Program-made: the position numbers and the translations under genes
NCBI RefSeq assembly: GCF_003952025.1
Contig: NZ_QXGI01000001.1
Coordinates: forward strand, 124,001 to 188,000
Direction: 5' to 3'
Source: Bifidobacterium castoris
GTDB taxonomy: Bacteria > Actinomycetota > Actinomycetes > Actinomycetales > Bifidobacteriaceae
Length of the DNA stretch: 64,000 nucleotides
Shown: positions 28,689 to 38,328 of the stretch, one piece after another
Position numbering within the stretch: the stretch's first letter is position 1
Layout of the letters: each line of letters begins with the position of its first letter
Notes under the pieces: generated by a model
What the model was told of the DNA's origin: nothing
Database searches by the model: none
Seen by the model: only the letters and a program-made list of their open reading frames with translations

Positions 28689-28720
28689 GATGTGCGCCGC
28701 GCGAGCGCGCGGCGCACATC
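28689..28720 (+). terminator. Second tandem hairpin before cdsA
   Basis: 14-bp perfect stem (28689-28702 with 28707-28720), 4-base loop, directly abutting the first hairpin. Confidence 0.65.
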
Positions 28721-28746
28721 GTCGCGCATGTTCCCGAAGGAGGGCC

Positions 28747-29715
28747 ATGATGCCTCATACGCAGCAATCCCGTGAGACCGAGGAGAAGTTTCAGCAGATC
28801 AATCAAAGGACCGGCAGGAACATGCCGCAGGCCGTCGCCACGGCCGTCGTCCTCATCGTGGTCATCCTCGCGTGCCTGTTCATCAGTCCGATGCTGTTCG
28901 CGATGCTCGTCATCGTCTTCATGATTCCGGGGCTGTGGGAGCTGCGCGTGGATTTCGCGACGCGCGGCCTGCGCATTCCGGTGCTCACGCTCTGGATCTG
29001 TTCGACGGCGACGCTGCTCGCCGTCTGCTTCTGCGAATGGCATGTCGTGGCGTTGGCCGTCGGCGTGCTGGCGTCGCTGCTCGTCGTCGCCGTCACCGCG
29101 AGCCTGCAGATCACGCTCAACGGCCGCACATCGGAGGCCGTCGCCGGCAAGGCGACGACCGCGCCGGACGCGCGGACGGAACTTCGCGCCGATGAGCCGC
29201 ACAGCCGCCTGACGCAGGTGGCCGTCGCGATGTTCACCGTGCTCTACATCCCGCTGCTTGCCTCATGCATCATCATGCCGATCACCTTCAACGGCCATCC
29301 GGTCGCGCATGCGATCCTCATCGTGTTCATGCCGGCGCTCAGCGACACCGGCGGACTGTTCGCCGGCGCGTGGCTCGGCAGGCACAAGCTGTGCCCGACG
29401 ATCTCCCCGAAGAAATCGGTCGAAGGCCTGCTCGGATCGATTCTTTTCGCGATGGCGGGTTGCTTCGCCGTCTTCGCCTGCACCTACGAGGCGTCGTTGT
29501 GGGCGTCACGCTGGTGGGTCCCGATCGTCGCCGGCGCCATGATCGGCGTCGTCGGCACCTTCGGCGACCTGTGCGCGTCGCTGATCAAACGCGATCTGGG
29601 CATCAAGGACATGGGCCACCTGCTCAAGGGACATGGAGGCATCCTCGACCGCGTCGACTCGATCCTGCTGTGCGCGCCGTTCATCTGCGTGCTGCTGTGG
29701 ATGACCGGAATGTGA
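28747..29715 (+). CDS. cdsA: Phosphatidate cytidylyltransferase
   Basis: 322 residues with about eight membrane segments. Makes CDP-diacylglycerol for phospholipid synthesis. The C-terminal signature is present (IKRDLGIKDMGHLLKGHGG, then ILDRVDSILLCAP). A cytoplasmic N-terminal region of about 30 residues precedes the first helix. I chose MMPHTQQSRE at 28747 because GAAGGAGG lies directly upstream; the longer frame runs back through the hairpins. Confidence 0.95.
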   Translation: MMPHTQQSRETEEKFQQINQRTGRNMPQAVATAVVLIVVILACLFISPMLFAMLVIVFMIPGLWELRVDFATRGLRIPVLTLWICSTATLLAVCFCEWHVVALAVGVLASLLVVAVTASLQITLNGRTSEAVAGKATTAPDARTELRADEPHSRLTQVAVAMFTVLYIPLLASCIIMPITFNGHPVAHAILIVFMPALSDTGGLFAGAWLGRHKLCPTISPKKSVEGLLGSILFAMAGCFAVFACTYEASLWASRWWVPIVAGAMIGVVGTFGDLCASLIKRDLGIKDMGHLLKGHGGILDRVDSILLCAPFICVLLWMTGM

Positions 29716-29776
29716 CGGCCGCGTGCATCCCGAACCGTCCGAACCATCAAGATACTCGACGAAAGCCGATTCCATC

Positions 29777-30994
29777 ATGACCTCCAACGAGACCTTCCGC
29801 CCCACCGAGCAGACGCAAGACGACGTGGACAGCGGCATCACGCCCGGCGGCACCTCCGGCGCGTTCCGCGACGTGCTCGCGAAGGACCATGCCCGACGCG
29901 GCAAGCCGCCGCTGCATTTCGCCGACATGACCGCCGGCGAACGCGAGTCGCGCGCGAAGGAGCTGGGCATGCCTAGGTTCCGCGTCAAGCAGCTCGCCAC
30001 CCACTACTACGGTCATTTCGACGCCGAGGCCGCCGACTTCACCGATTTCCCGGCGTCGGCGCGCCAGACGGCGCAGGAGGCCTTCTTCCCGACATTGATC
30101 ACCGAGGTGACGCGGCAGGTCGCCGACGACGGACAGACGATCAAGACGCTGTGGAACCTGTTCGACGACGCGAAGATCGAATCGGTGCTCATGCGCTATC
30201 CGAACCGCACGACGCTGTGCATCTCGTCGCAGGTCGGCTGCGGCATGGGCTGCCCGTTCTGCGCCACCGGCCAGTTGGGGCTGACGCGCAACATGTCCAC
30301 CGGCGAGATCCTCGAGCAGGTGCGCATCGCCGCCGGCATGATGGCGCGCGGCGAAGTGGCCGGAGGCCCGGGGCGCCTGAGCAACGTCGTCTTCATGGGC
30401 ATGGGGGAGCCGATGGGCAACTACCGTGCCATCATCTCGGCCGTCCGGCAGATCGGCGCGATGCCTCCCGAGGGCTTCGGCATCTCGACGCGCAACATCA
30501 CCGTCTCGACCGTCGGCGTCGTCCCCGGCATCCGCCGGCTCGCGCAGGAGGGGCTGCCGGTGCGCCTCGCCGTGTCGCTGCATGCGCCGAACGACGGACT
30601 TCGCGACGAGCTCGTGCCGATGAACCGCCGCTTCAACGTCGAGGCGGTGCTCGACGCCGCGCACGACTACTATCTGGCGAGCAAGCGGCGCGTGAGCATC
30701 GAATACGCGCTGATGCGCGGCATCAACGACCAGGAGGTGCATGCGCGCCAGCTCGTGAACCGACTCAACCACTACGGCGACAACTGGGCGCATGTCAACC
30801 CGATCCCGCTCAACCCGATCGAGGGGTCGAAATGGACGGCGTCCAAGCCCGAGGACGAGGCGAGGTTCATCGAGATCCTGCACGATGCCGGCATCACGGC
30901 GACGCTGCGCGATACGCGCGGCCGGGACATCGACGGCGCCTGCGGCCAGCTCGCCGCAAAGACGATCGACATGACGATGCGGCAGCGCTCCTGA
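29777..30994 (+). CDS. rlmN: Dual-specificity RNA methyltransferase RlmN
   Basis: 405 residues, a radical SAM enzyme that methylates C2 of A2503 in 23S rRNA and A37 in some tRNAs. The [4Fe-4S] motif is CGMGCPFC (SSQVGCGMGCPFCATGQLG). Also visible are NVVFMGMGEPMGNY and the late Cys region RDIDGACGQLAAK, the family position of the methyl-carrying cysteine. The N-terminus has an extra acidic segment. Start choice is moderate: GAAAG is 12 bases upstream of 29777. Confidence 0.95.
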   Translation: MTSNETFRPTEQTQDDVDSGITPGGTSGAFRDVLAKDHARRGKPPLHFADMTAGERESRAKELGMPRFRVKQLATHYYGHFDAEAADFTDFPASARQTAQEAFFPTLITEVTRQVADDGQTIKTLWNLFDDAKIESVLMRYPNRTTLCISSQVGCGMGCPFCATGQLGLTRNMSTGEILEQVRIAAGMMARGEVAGGPGRLSNVVFMGMGEPMGNYRAIISAVRQIGAMPPEGFGISTRNITVSTVGVVPGIRRLAQEGLPVRLAVSLHAPNDGLRDELVPMNRRFNVEAVLDAAHDYYLASKRRVSIEYALMRGINDQEVHARQLVNRLNHYGDNWAHVNPIPLNPIEGSKWTASKPEDEARFIEILHDAGITATLRDTRGRDIDGACGQLAAKTIDMTMRQRS

Positions 30995-31010
30995 TCCGCA
31001 TGAGCCCACT

Positions 31011-31060
31011 GACCCGGCATGCGCGATGGGACACGGCCGTCCCATCGCGCATGCCGGGTC
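31011..31060 (+). terminator. Long hairpin after rlmN
   Basis: A 21-bp perfect stem (31011-31031 with 31040-31060), 8-base loop. Confidence 0.75.
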
Positions 31061-31137
31061 GATTGTCATAGGCATCGACGGGCAAATCGCCGTGAGATTG
31101 CGTGCGCTGCGCCGACGTGATAGGGTAACACATGTTG

Positions 31138-31153
31138 CGCAACAGTTGTTGCG
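31138..31153. promoter_or_regulatory. TetR-type operator, CGCAAC-4-GTTGCG
   Basis: A perfect 6-4-6 inverted repeat 43 bases before the TetR gene start. A candidate -10 (TAGGGT) ends about 12 bases upstream and TTATAC follows directly, so it overlaps a promoter. Confidence 0.6.
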
Positions 31154-31195
31154 TTATACGTCCCAATTGATGGCCACAGGAAGCGAGGTCCCCGG

Positions 31196-31774
31196 ATGCC
31201 GCGGGCGCCCAGATATTCATCGGAGCAGATCATCGACGCCGCGTTCGCGATCGTGCGCGAGGATGGCGAGGAGTCGCTCAGCGCGCGGTCGCTCGCCGCG
31301 CGCCTCGGCTGTTCGGTCAAGCCGATCTTCGGACAGTTCGCCGGCATGGAGGAGGTGCGCCACGCCGTCTGGCGGCGGGCGCACGAAGCGTACGGCGACT
31401 TCATCGCTGATGCGATGCGTCGCGGTTCGGACAAGCCGTATCTGTCGAGCGGCCTTGCCTATGTCGATTTCGCGAGGACGGAGCCGCGACTGTTCGCGAT
31501 GCTGTTCATGCGGCCGCGCACCGATGAGGAGATGGCGCAGGCCGAACGCGACGCGGCGCCGATCGTGGAGCTCGTCGCCGCACAGCTCGGCGTCGACTAC
31601 GAGCGCGCCTTTGGTTTCCATATGCAGCTGTGGGTGTATGTGCACGGTTTGGCGACGATGATCGCGTCGCACTACCTGATCTGGGACGCCGAGTTCGTCG
31701 AGCGGTCCACGTCGCAGGTGTATCTGGCGCTCAAGGCTGAGCTCGACGCGCAGAAAACGGAGAAAGGGGAATAG
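31196..31774 (+). CDS. TetR family transcriptional regulator
   Basis: 192 residues. N-terminal helix-turn-helix: YSSEQIIDAAFAIVREDG followed by LSARSLAARLGCSVKPIFG. The C-terminal ligand domain is divergent, with two Met/Phe-rich helices (RLFAMLFMRP, GFHMQLWVYVHGLATMIA). It sits 3 bases upstream of the ABC ATPase gene and an operator-like repeat precedes it, so it most likely represses its own exporter operon until a ligand binds. Confidence 0.88.
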   Translation: MPRAPRYSSEQIIDAAFAIVREDGEESLSARSLAARLGCSVKPIFGQFAGMEEVRHAVWRRAHEAYGDFIADAMRRGSDKPYLSSGLAYVDFARTEPRLFAMLFMRPRTDEEMAQAERDAAPIVELVAAQLGVDYERAFGFHMQLWVYVHGLATMIASHYLIWDAEFVERSTSQVYLALKAELDAQKTEKGE

Positions 31775-31777
31775 GGC

Positions 31778-32503
31778 ATGGATGCGATACGCACCGTCGA
31801 CCTGACGAAACGATACGGCGACCTCGTCGCCGTCGACAAGGAGGACCTCGTCGTCGAGGAGGGCGCGATCTTCGCGCTGCTCGGCGTCAACGGCGCCGGC
31901 AAGACGACGACGATCTCGATGCTCACCGGGCTGACGCGTCCGACGTCCGGCGACGCGTACCTGCTCGGCAAATCGATCCTCTCCGACGGCGCGTGGATCC
32001 GCGAGCGGATCAACGTCGCCCCGCAGCAGACGGCCGTCGCGGAGAACCTCACTGTGCGCGAGAACCTCGAACTCATCGCCGGCGTCTACGGGCAGCCCCA
32101 CCGGAAGGCGGCCGCGAACGCGGAGCGCGTCATCGGGGAATTCGGGCTCGCCGGCGTGGCGCGCCAGCGTGCGAAGGTGCTTTCGGGCGGCATGCAGCGC
32201 CGTCTGAGCATCGCGATGGCGTTGATCACCGATCCGCGGATCCTGTTCCTCGACGAGCCGACGGTCGGTCTCGACGTGTTCGCGCGTCGGGAACTGTGGG
32301 ACGCCATCACATCGCTCAAGGGCAAGGTCACGATGCTGCTCACGACGCATTATCTCGAGGAGGTCGAGCATCTGGCCGACTCCGTCGCGGTCATGGTGTC
32401 CGGCAAGGTGGTCGCCAGCGGTACCGTGGCCGATCTGGAACGTCGGTCGGGAACGGATACGTTGGAGGACGCGTTCGTGAAGCTTGCGGGAGGTTCACGA
32501 TGA
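31778..32503 (+). CDS. ABC transporter ATP-binding protein (exporter type)
   Basis: 241 residues. Walker A GVNGAGKTTT, Q-loop region NVAPQQTAVAE, signature LSGGMQRRLS, Walker B ILFLDEPTVGLD and switch TTHYLEE. Resembles ATPases of drug or antibiotic exporters (DrrA/Ccm type). Stop overlaps the permease start by 4 bases (ATGA), so they are translationally coupled. Confidence 0.92.
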   Translation: MDAIRTVDLTKRYGDLVAVDKEDLVVEEGAIFALLGVNGAGKTTTISMLTGLTRPTSGDAYLLGKSILSDGAWIRERINVAPQQTAVAENLTVRENLELIAGVYGQPHRKAAANAERVIGEFGLAGVARQRAKVLSGGMQRRLSIAMALITDPRILFLDEPTVGLDVFARRELWDAITSLKGKVTMLLTTHYLEEVEHLADSVAVMVSGKVVASGTVADLERRSGTDTLEDAFVKLAGGSR

Positions 32504-33252
32504 ACGCGCGTAGGATCTGGGTCTTCTCGGTGCGCACGATGAAGGAGGTGCTGCGCGATTCGGTGAACCTGTTCTTCGGAGCCGCGTTCCCGGTGCTGCT
32601 GCTGTGGGCTCTGTCCGTCATCTACCGGCAGGTGGGCGCCATCCCGGGTGCGGTCACCGTGCCGGTCGGCGATCTGACGGCGGCGGTCGCCGCCTATGCC
32701 CCGGTGTTCCTGTCGTTGTTCGCCGGCATGCTGCTTGCGAGGGACAGGACGTCGAGCTTCCTGTCGCGCCTGTTCGTTTCTCCGATGACGGCGGTCGATT
32801 TCATCCTCGGCTACACGGCGCCGATGCTGGCGGTCTCGCTCGCGCAGTCGCTGATCACCTTCGTGTGCGCAGGGCTTTTCGGGTATCGTCTTTCCGTGCG
32901 GCTGCTGCTCGGCGTCGTCGTCATCCTGCCGGTGGCGCTGATGTACACGGCGATCGGATTGCTGTGCGGCTGCCTGATGAGCGACCGCGCCGTCGGTGGC
33001 GTCTGCGGCGCGATGCTGACGACCGTGGCGTTCATCCTGTCGGCTGTCACCGTGCCGATCGCGATCATGGGGGACGCATTGCGCCGTGTCGTGCAGGCGT
33101 TGCCGTTCTACAACGCGACGCAGGCGACGATCGCGGCCGTCGACGGCGACCCCGGGCGGATCTGGCCGCATCTGTGGATCGTATGCGCCTACGCCGCCGG
33201 ATGCGCCATCGCCGCGGTCGTCGTCTTCGCACTGCGCAAGCGCGACCGGTGA
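32500..33252 (+). CDS. ABC-2 type permease
   Basis: 250 residues, six hydrophobic segments, typical of ABC-2 exporters. RDRTSSFLSRLFVSPMTAVDFILGY matches the conserved cytoplasmic loop before the third helix. Works with the preceding ATPase as an efflux pump; the cargo is unknown. Confidence 0.9.
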   Translation: MNARRIWVFSVRTMKEVLRDSVNLFFGAAFPVLLLWALSVIYRQVGAIPGAVTVPVGDLTAAVAAYAPVFLSLFAGMLLARDRTSSFLSRLFVSPMTAVDFILGYTAPMLAVSLAQSLITFVCAGLFGYRLSVRLLLGVVVILPVALMYTAIGLLCGCLMSDRAVGGVCGAMLTTVAFILSAVTVPIAIMGDALRRVVQALPFYNATQATIAAVDGDPGRIWPHLWIVCAYAAGCAIAAVVVFALRKRDR

Positions 33253-33412
33253 CGGTTGGCGCCGCGGGAACCGTGAAGATTCACGGAAACGGTCTTACAT
33301 AGAGGGCGTCGCGTCCGTCGACGGATGTCTTGCCGCTCCAATACGCGGTGGATCGAATCGGGGCCGCGCTTGGGCGCGCCGCCCCGCGGGAACATCGAGA
33401 AGCGAGCATCTC

Positions 33413-34043
33413 ATGGCCGGAGCACACGCAAGAAGGGCATCGGCATCGACTGGCGTCGCGGCCGGCGCATCGCGGCGGCGCCGCCCGCATGCGTCCATCG
33501 GCGCCGCTCCGCTCGTCGCCGGTATGGTGTTCGTGCTCGCATTGGGTTTTCTCGGCGGATGGCAGGCGAAGGCGCTGAGCGCGCCGGCGACGCGGACACG
33601 GCGCACAGGCGGCGGACGCGGCGCACGTCGTACGCGCGAACGGTGACGGGGAGGACGGGGATTCGTCGCCGGGCGCCGCGCAGGAGCCGACGAAACGTCC
33701 GACGATCGAATCGGTCACGGCCGTGCGCGCGGTGGACGATGCGCAAGGACGCAAGACGGTGCTGCTCACCGTCGAATGGGAGAACACGACGGCGTACACG
33801 ACCGGGTTGGTGCCGACCTTCACCTTTTCGCAGCACGGCATCGTGCTCGATAAGGCCGCCTACGGCGACGAAGGCCAGGCCGGGTTCGAGGAGGCGTCGC
33901 GCTTCCGCACGGTGCTTCCCGGCACGAAGACGTCGATCCAGTTCGGCTATGCGCTCATCGACGAGGCGGCGCCGGTGCTGCTGCAGGTGGCCGATGGCAC
34001 GCCGAACGCCTTCGGCAGCGAGACCGTGCCCGAGATGCGCTGA
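33413..34043 (+). pseudogene. Secreted/anchored DUF5067-like protein, frameshifted
   Basis: From ATG 33413 the frame encodes a basic start and one hydrophobic segment (APLVAGMVFVLALGFLGGW), then becomes an Arg-rich run and stops at 33646. A second frame, without a start of its own, reads AAHVVRANGDGEDGDSSPG and continues through TVEWENTTAYTTGLVPTF to a stop at 34043. Joining them with a one-base shift at about 33585-33640 restores a normal layout: signal segment, acidic linker, Ig-like DUF5067 domain. The region is rich in CGG/GCG repeats, where slippage or sequencing error could occur. Family assignment is by pattern only. Confidence 0.6.
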
Positions 34044-34049
34044 CCATGC

Positions 34050-34088
34050 GCGAGGGCGTCTCCCCGAGCACCGGGGGGACGCCCTCGC
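34050..34088. terminator. Bidirectional hairpin between convergent genes
   Basis: GCGAGGGCGTC pairs with GACGCCCTCGC and the stem extends with CCCC/GGGG; total about 16 pairs. Confidence 0.75.
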
Positions 34089-34106
34089 AGAGCCGCGCGC
34101 GGACGC

Positions 34107-35132
34107 TCAGGGCCGTCCGTCGCGGTCGGCGATCGCGTTCGTGATGATCGACGAGATGCCGCATAACAGACCGCCGATGACCCAGGCCATCCAGAACATG
34201 CCCTTGGGACCGCCGTCGAAGAAGAACAGCATCGACAGTCCGACGATCGTCGCGAGGATCATGATCGTGCCGCAGATCGCGCCGTTGACGCCCTCGGCCG
34301 TGTCCATGCGCCGGCTGCGCTCCTCTCGGACCGCCGTCTTGTTGTACTCCTCGACGTTGACGCGCGCGTAGTTCATGCCGCCGTAGGTGCATGCGGTCGC
34401 GCCGCCCGCGACGATCATCATGAACAGCGCGACCGGCCATCCCTCGTCCATGTGCATGACGCTGTCGGCGACCATGATGAAGCCGACGGCGATGAGGATC
34501 AGGCCAATGCCGAAGATGAGGCTGACCGTGAGCGTGCGCGTCGCCTGCTGCCGGTCCTCGCGCGTGTAGAAGTCCTCGACGAAGGGATGGCGCCGCATGA
34601 ACTCGGCGTGACCGAGGCCCGCGGGGATGAAGCAGGCGAGTCCGACGAGCACGCCGATCGAAATGCACAGGAAGACGAGGAAGTCGCCGATCGACGGCGC
34701 CACCGGTATCGCATGCTCGCCGGTGAACAGCAGACCGACGTCGACGCCGAAGACGACGGCGAACACGCCCGCCGAGATCCTCGTGTCGAAGGAGCGCATG
34801 TGCTCGTCATAGCCGGTGATGTCCTGCGGCAGCGCCGAGGCCTCGGGCAGCGGTCCCGTCCCCGTCCCGGCGCGGTCTTTTGGGCGGCGCGCCCCGCCTC
34901 TGTCCGTGCCGTCCTGCGCCGCATCGCACGTGCGGACGTCGCCGATGACCAGGTCGTCGAGCGTCACGCCGAACAGGTCGCAGATCATCAGCAACTTGTC
35001 CATCTCCGGATACGCCTTGTCGCCCTCCCATTTGCTGATCGCCTGCCTGGAGACGCCGAGCAGCATCGCGAGCTGCTCCTGCGTCATATTGCGCTCGGCG
35101 CGCAGATACTGCAGATTGTCCCTGAAGCCCAT
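34107..35132 (-). CDS. XRE-family regulator with membrane domain
   Basis: 341 residues. Residues 1-65 are a Cro/CI-type helix-turn-helix (NMTQEQLAMLLGVSRQAISK, WEGDKAYPEMDKLLMICDLF). A charged linker follows, then five or six membrane helices arranged as two similar halves. This layout suggests a membrane-tethered regulator. GGAGGG precedes the start. Repeats in the intergenic region upstream (35223-35274) may be its targets. Confidence 0.82.
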   Translation of the reverse strand: MGFRDNLQYLRAERNMTQEQLAMLLGVSRQAISKWEGDKAYPEMDKLLMICDLFGVTLDDLVIGDVRTCDAAQDGTDRGGARRPKDRAGTGTGPLPEASALPQDITGYDEHMRSFDTRISAGVFAVVFGVDVGLLFTGEHAIPVAPSIGDFLVFLCISIGVLVGLACFIPAGLGHAEFMRRHPFVEDFYTREDRQQATRTLTVSLIFGIGLILIAVGFIMVADSVMHMDEGWPVALFMMIVAGGATACTYGGMNYARVNVEEYNKTAVREERSRRMDTAEGVNGAICGTIMILATIVGLSMLFFFDGGPKGMFWMAWVIGGLLCGISSIITNAIADRDGRP

Positions 35133-35439
35133 AGTCTTCCCTCCTGTCGAATCCGAGCCGGACGCCCGGGTCTTTCGGCATCCACTATGCCCGACCGGCC
35201 CGTGCTCCGTCCATCAGCTTGCGGTTGCATCGCCCGCGCGCAACCGGACCGGCGCATGCAACCTCCGGTTGCATCGGCACGGTTCCAACGTTTTCCGCAT
35301 CCGGCGACCGTCGGGAGGCAGTTTCGCATCGTCCACGATGTGGGCGCAACGGCCGCGACTGACGGCGATGTAACAGGGAATCGCTACGCTGGAACCATCC
35401 GTTTTGCCGTCCACACACCATGATTGGAGAGGTGCACCC
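35133..35439. other. Divergent intergenic region, XRE gene and hisF
   Basis: 307 bases without a gene. Contains the GGTTGCAT repeats described separately and a possible -10 for hisF (TACGCT near 35384). No small gene with a start signal was seen. Confidence 0.55.
35223..35274. repeat. Paired GGTTGC inverted repeats
   Basis: GGTTGCAT (35223-35230) faces GCAACC (35240-35245); then ATGCAACC (35256-35263) faces GGTTGCAT (35267-35274) with a 3-base gap. Four half-sites of the same sequence lie 90-142 bases upstream of the XRE gene start. Confidence 0.6.
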
Positions 35440-36210
35440 ATGTCCTTGGCGGTCCGTGTTATCCCATGTCTCGACGTCGACGCCGGGCGCGTCGTCAAGG
35501 GCGTCCATTTCGAGAACCTGCGCGACGCGGGCGATCCGGTCGAGCTCGCCGCCGAATACCACCGTCAGGGCGCCGACGAGCTGACCTTCCTCGACGTGAC
35601 CGCATCGAGCTCGCACCGCCAGACGATGGTCGACGTCGTCACGCGCACGGCCGAGCAGATCTTCATCCCGCTGACCGTCGGCGGCGGCGTGCGCACGCCC
35701 GAGGACGTCGATTCGCTGCTGCGCTGCGGCGCCGACAAGGTGAGCGTGAACACGGCCGCGATCAACGATCCGACGTTGATCAGCCGCGTCGCCGAACGCT
35801 TCGGCAACCAGGTGCTCGTATTGTCCGTCGATGCGCGGCGCGAGCGCGGCGACCGCCACACGGGCTCGGGCTTCGAGGTAACGACGATGGGGGGGCGCAA
35901 ATCGACCGGCATCGATGCGCTGTGGTGGGCGAGGCGCGCGGAGGAGCTCGGCGCCGGCGAGATCCTGCTCAATTCGATGGACGCCGACGGTACGCAGCAG
36001 GGCTTCGACCTGGAGATGATCCGCGCGATGCGCGAGGTCGTATCGATTCCGATCATCGCCTCGGGCGGCGCCGGCAAGGCCGACGACTTCCCTCCGGCGA
36101 TCGCCGCCGGCGCCGACGCCGTGCTCGCCGCCTCGATCTTCCACTACGGCAAGGTCACGATCGGCGAGGTCAAGGACGCACTGCGCGCCGCCGGCTACAC
36201 GGTGCGCTGA
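35440..36210 (+). CDS. hisF: Imidazole glycerol phosphate synthase subunit HisF
   Basis: 256 residues, cyclase subunit of histidine biosynthesis. [15 protein letters not shown] carries the catalytic Asp; [22 protein letters not shown] (second catalytic Asp) and [15 protein letters not shown] follow. Chosen start 35440 has GGAGAGG at good spacing. Next is hisI after 58 bases; HisH is not in the window. Confidence 0.96.
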   Translation: MSLAVRVIPCLDVDAGRVVKGVHFENLRDAGDPVELAAEYHRQGADELTFLDVTASSSHRQTMVDVVTRTAEQIFIPLTVGGGVRTPEDVDSLLRCGADKVSVNTAAINDPTLISRVAERFGNQVLVLSVDARRERGDRHTGSGFEVTTMGGRKSTGIDALWWARRAEELGAGEILLNSMDADGTQQGFDLEMIRAMREVVSIPIIASGGAGKADDFPPAIAAGADAVLAASIFHYGKVTIGEVKDALRAAGYTVR

Positions 36211-36268
36211 GCCGGGCACGGGTATGATGATGTGGTTTTGTCGTTGCGAACGATGATGATATGGGAGC

Positions 36269-36688
36269 ATGATGGGCAGCGAAGCTGAGAAGACCTACGA
36301 CAATTCCGTGACGCTCGATCCGCGGATCAAGGCACGGCTCAAGTACGACGACAAAGGGCTCGTGTGCGCCGTCGTCCAGCAGTACGACACGCATGAGGTG
36401 CTCATGGTCGGCTACATGGACGACGAGGCGCTGCGCCGCACTCTGACGGGCGGCCGCGTGACGTTCTGGTCCAGGTCCAGGCAGGAGTACTGGCGCAAGG
36501 GCGATACCTCCGGCCATGTGCAGTATGTGAAGTCGGTGCGTCTCGACTGCGACGGCGACGCGCTGCTCGTCGAGGTCGACCAAGTCGGCGCGGCGTGCCA
36601 TACCGGCAAGCGCAGCTGCTTCGACGAAGGGGGCCCGCTGCCGGCCGCCGTCGGCATGCGCCCCGAGGGACTGGGGGAGCGGTCATGA
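36269..36688 (+). CDS. hisI: Phosphoribosyl-AMP cyclohydrolase
   Basis: 139 residues. [37 protein letters not shown] and the zinc Cys pair CHTGKRSC are diagnostic. The start is either 36269 or the adjacent ATG at 36272; the GGGAG at 36263-36267 suits 36272 slightly better. Its stop overlaps trpE by 4 bases, linking histidine and tryptophan synthesis in one transcript. Confidence 0.95.
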   Translation: MMGSEAEKTYDNSVTLDPRIKARLKYDDKGLVCAVVQQYDTHEVLMVGYMDDEALRRTLTGGRVTFWSRSRQEYWRKGDTSGHVQYVKSVRLDCDGDALLVEVDQVGAACHTGKRSCFDEGGPLPAAVGMRPEGLGERS

Positions 36689-38241
36689 GCGGCAACAGTG
36701 TGCGAGACCTGGGCTGGGGGGAGACCTGGCCGAGTCGTGAACGGTTCCATGCGCTGGCGGCCGAGGGCTACCGCATCATCCCGATCGTGCGTCGGATCCT
36801 CGCGGATTCGCTGACGCCGGTCGGCCTGTACGAGCGTCTCGCCGGACACCGTTCCGGCACCTTCATCCTCGAATCGGCCGAGACGAGCGGCACCTGGAGC
36901 CGCTACAGCTTCATCGGCGTCGACTCGATGGCGCAGCTGCGCTCGAACGACGGGCGCGCGGACTGGCTCGGCACGGTGCCCGCGGGCGTTCCGCGCGAAG
37001 GCGACGTCATCGACGTGGCGCGCGCGACGCTCGAGGTGCTGCGTTCGCCGAGGATCGAGGGGCTGCCGAACCTGACGAGCGGCCTCGTCGGCAACATCGG
37101 ATGGGACGTGATCCGCCATTGGGAGCCGACGCTGCCGGCGAACGCGCCCGACGAGACCGGACAGAGCGAGCTGACGCTCGCGTTGGCCACCGACATCGCC
37201 GTCGTCGACCACAAGACCGGATCGGTGTGGCTCATCGCGAACGCCGTGAACGTCGACGACCGGTCGACGCGCGCCGACGCCGCCTATGACGAGGCGGTCG
37301 CCCGTGTGGGGCGCATGGAGCTGCGGGCGGCCACGCCGACGCAGGACGAGTTCCGCGTCAACGTGCTTGATCCCTCGATCGAGCAGCCCGAACTGCGTTT
37401 CCGCACGAAGAAGGAGGACTTCCTCGCGATGGTGGAGCGTTCGCGGCGCCACATCATCGACGGCGACGTGTTCCAGGTCGTCGGCTCCCAGCGTCTCGAC
37501 ATCGATTCGCCGGCAGACCCCTTCGACGTCTACCGCGTGCTGCGCACGCTCAATCCGAGCCCCTACATGTACTTCATGACGCTCACCGACGCGCAGGGCC
37601 GCGACTTCAACGTCATCGGCTCGTCGCCGGAGACGCTCATCAAGGTCGACGACGGCCTGGCGATGAGCTTCCCGATCGCCGGCTCCCGTCCGCGCGGCGC
37701 GACGCCGGAGGAGGACGAGCGGCTGCATGACGAGCTGCTCGCCGATCCCAAGGAGCGCAGCGAGCACATCATGCTCGTCGATCTGGCGCGCAACGACCTG
37801 AGCCGCGTGTGCGAACCGGAATCGGTCGAAGTGGTTTCGCTGATGGATGTGCTGCGCTACAGCCACATCATGCACATCTGCTCGACGGTCACCGGACGGG
37901 TGCGTCCCGACATGACCGTCATGGACGTGTTCACGTCGGCCTTCCCCGCCGGTACGCTCTCCGGCGCGCCCAAACCGAAGGCGATCGAGCTGATCGACCA
38001 GATGGAACCGGCCGATCGCGGCATCTACGGCGGCACCGTCGGCTACTTCGACTTCTCCGGCAACATGGACATGGCGATCGCGATCCGCACCGCCTTCATC
38101 CGCGACCATCAGGCCTCAGTGCAGGCCGGGGCGGGCCTTGTGCTCGACTCGGTGCCCGAGACCGAGTGGCTGGAGACGCGCAACAAGGCTGGCGCGAGCG
38201 TCGAGGCGATCAAGATCGCCGCACAGCTGCGCCGCGTGTGA
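36685..38241 (+). CDS. trpE: Anthranilate synthase component I
   Basis: 518 residues, chorismate to anthranilate. Residues include [12 protein letters not shown] and [19 protein letters not shown] of the feedback-binding N-terminal region, [46 protein letters not shown] and [21 protein letters not shown] 36685 overlaps the hisI stop and has GGGGGAG upstream. trpG and trpD are not in the window. Confidence 0.95.
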   Translation: MSGNSVRDLGWGETWPSRERFHALAAEGYRIIPIVRRILADSLTPVGLYERLAGHRSGTFILESAETSGTWSRYSFIGVDSMAQLRSNDGRADWLGTVPAGVPREGDVIDVARATLEVLRSPRIEGLPNLTSGLVGNIGWDVIRHWEPTLPANAPDETGQSELTLALATDIAVVDHKTGSVWLIANAVNVDDRSTRADAAYDEAVARVGRMELRAATPTQDEFRVNVLDPSIEQPELRFRTKKEDFLAMVERSRRHIIDGDVFQVVGSQRLDIDSPADPFDVYRVLRTLNPSPYMYFMTLTDAQGRDFNVIGSSPETLIKVDDGLAMSFPIAGSRPRGATPEEDERLHDELLADPKERSEHIMLVDLARNDLSRVCEPESVEVVSLMDVLRYSHIMHICSTVTGRVRPDMTVMDVFTSAFPAGTLSGAPKPKAIELIDQMEPADRGIYGGTVGYFDFSGNMDMAIAIRTAFIRDHQASVQAGAGLVLDSVPETEWLETRNKAGASVEAIKIAAQLRRV

Positions 38242-38263
38242 GCTGCGCCGCATGGCACAGACG

Positions 38264-38317
38264 ATGAACGGCGGTGGCCCGGGGAACGATCACGTTCCCC
38301 GGGCCACCGCCGTTCAT
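38264..38317. terminator. Bidirectional hairpin, trpE and UDG-like gene
   Basis: A 25-bp perfect stem (38264-38288 with 38293-38317) and a 4-base loop between convergent genes. Confidence 0.8.
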
Positions 38318-38328
38318 GCCGTCGTCGC

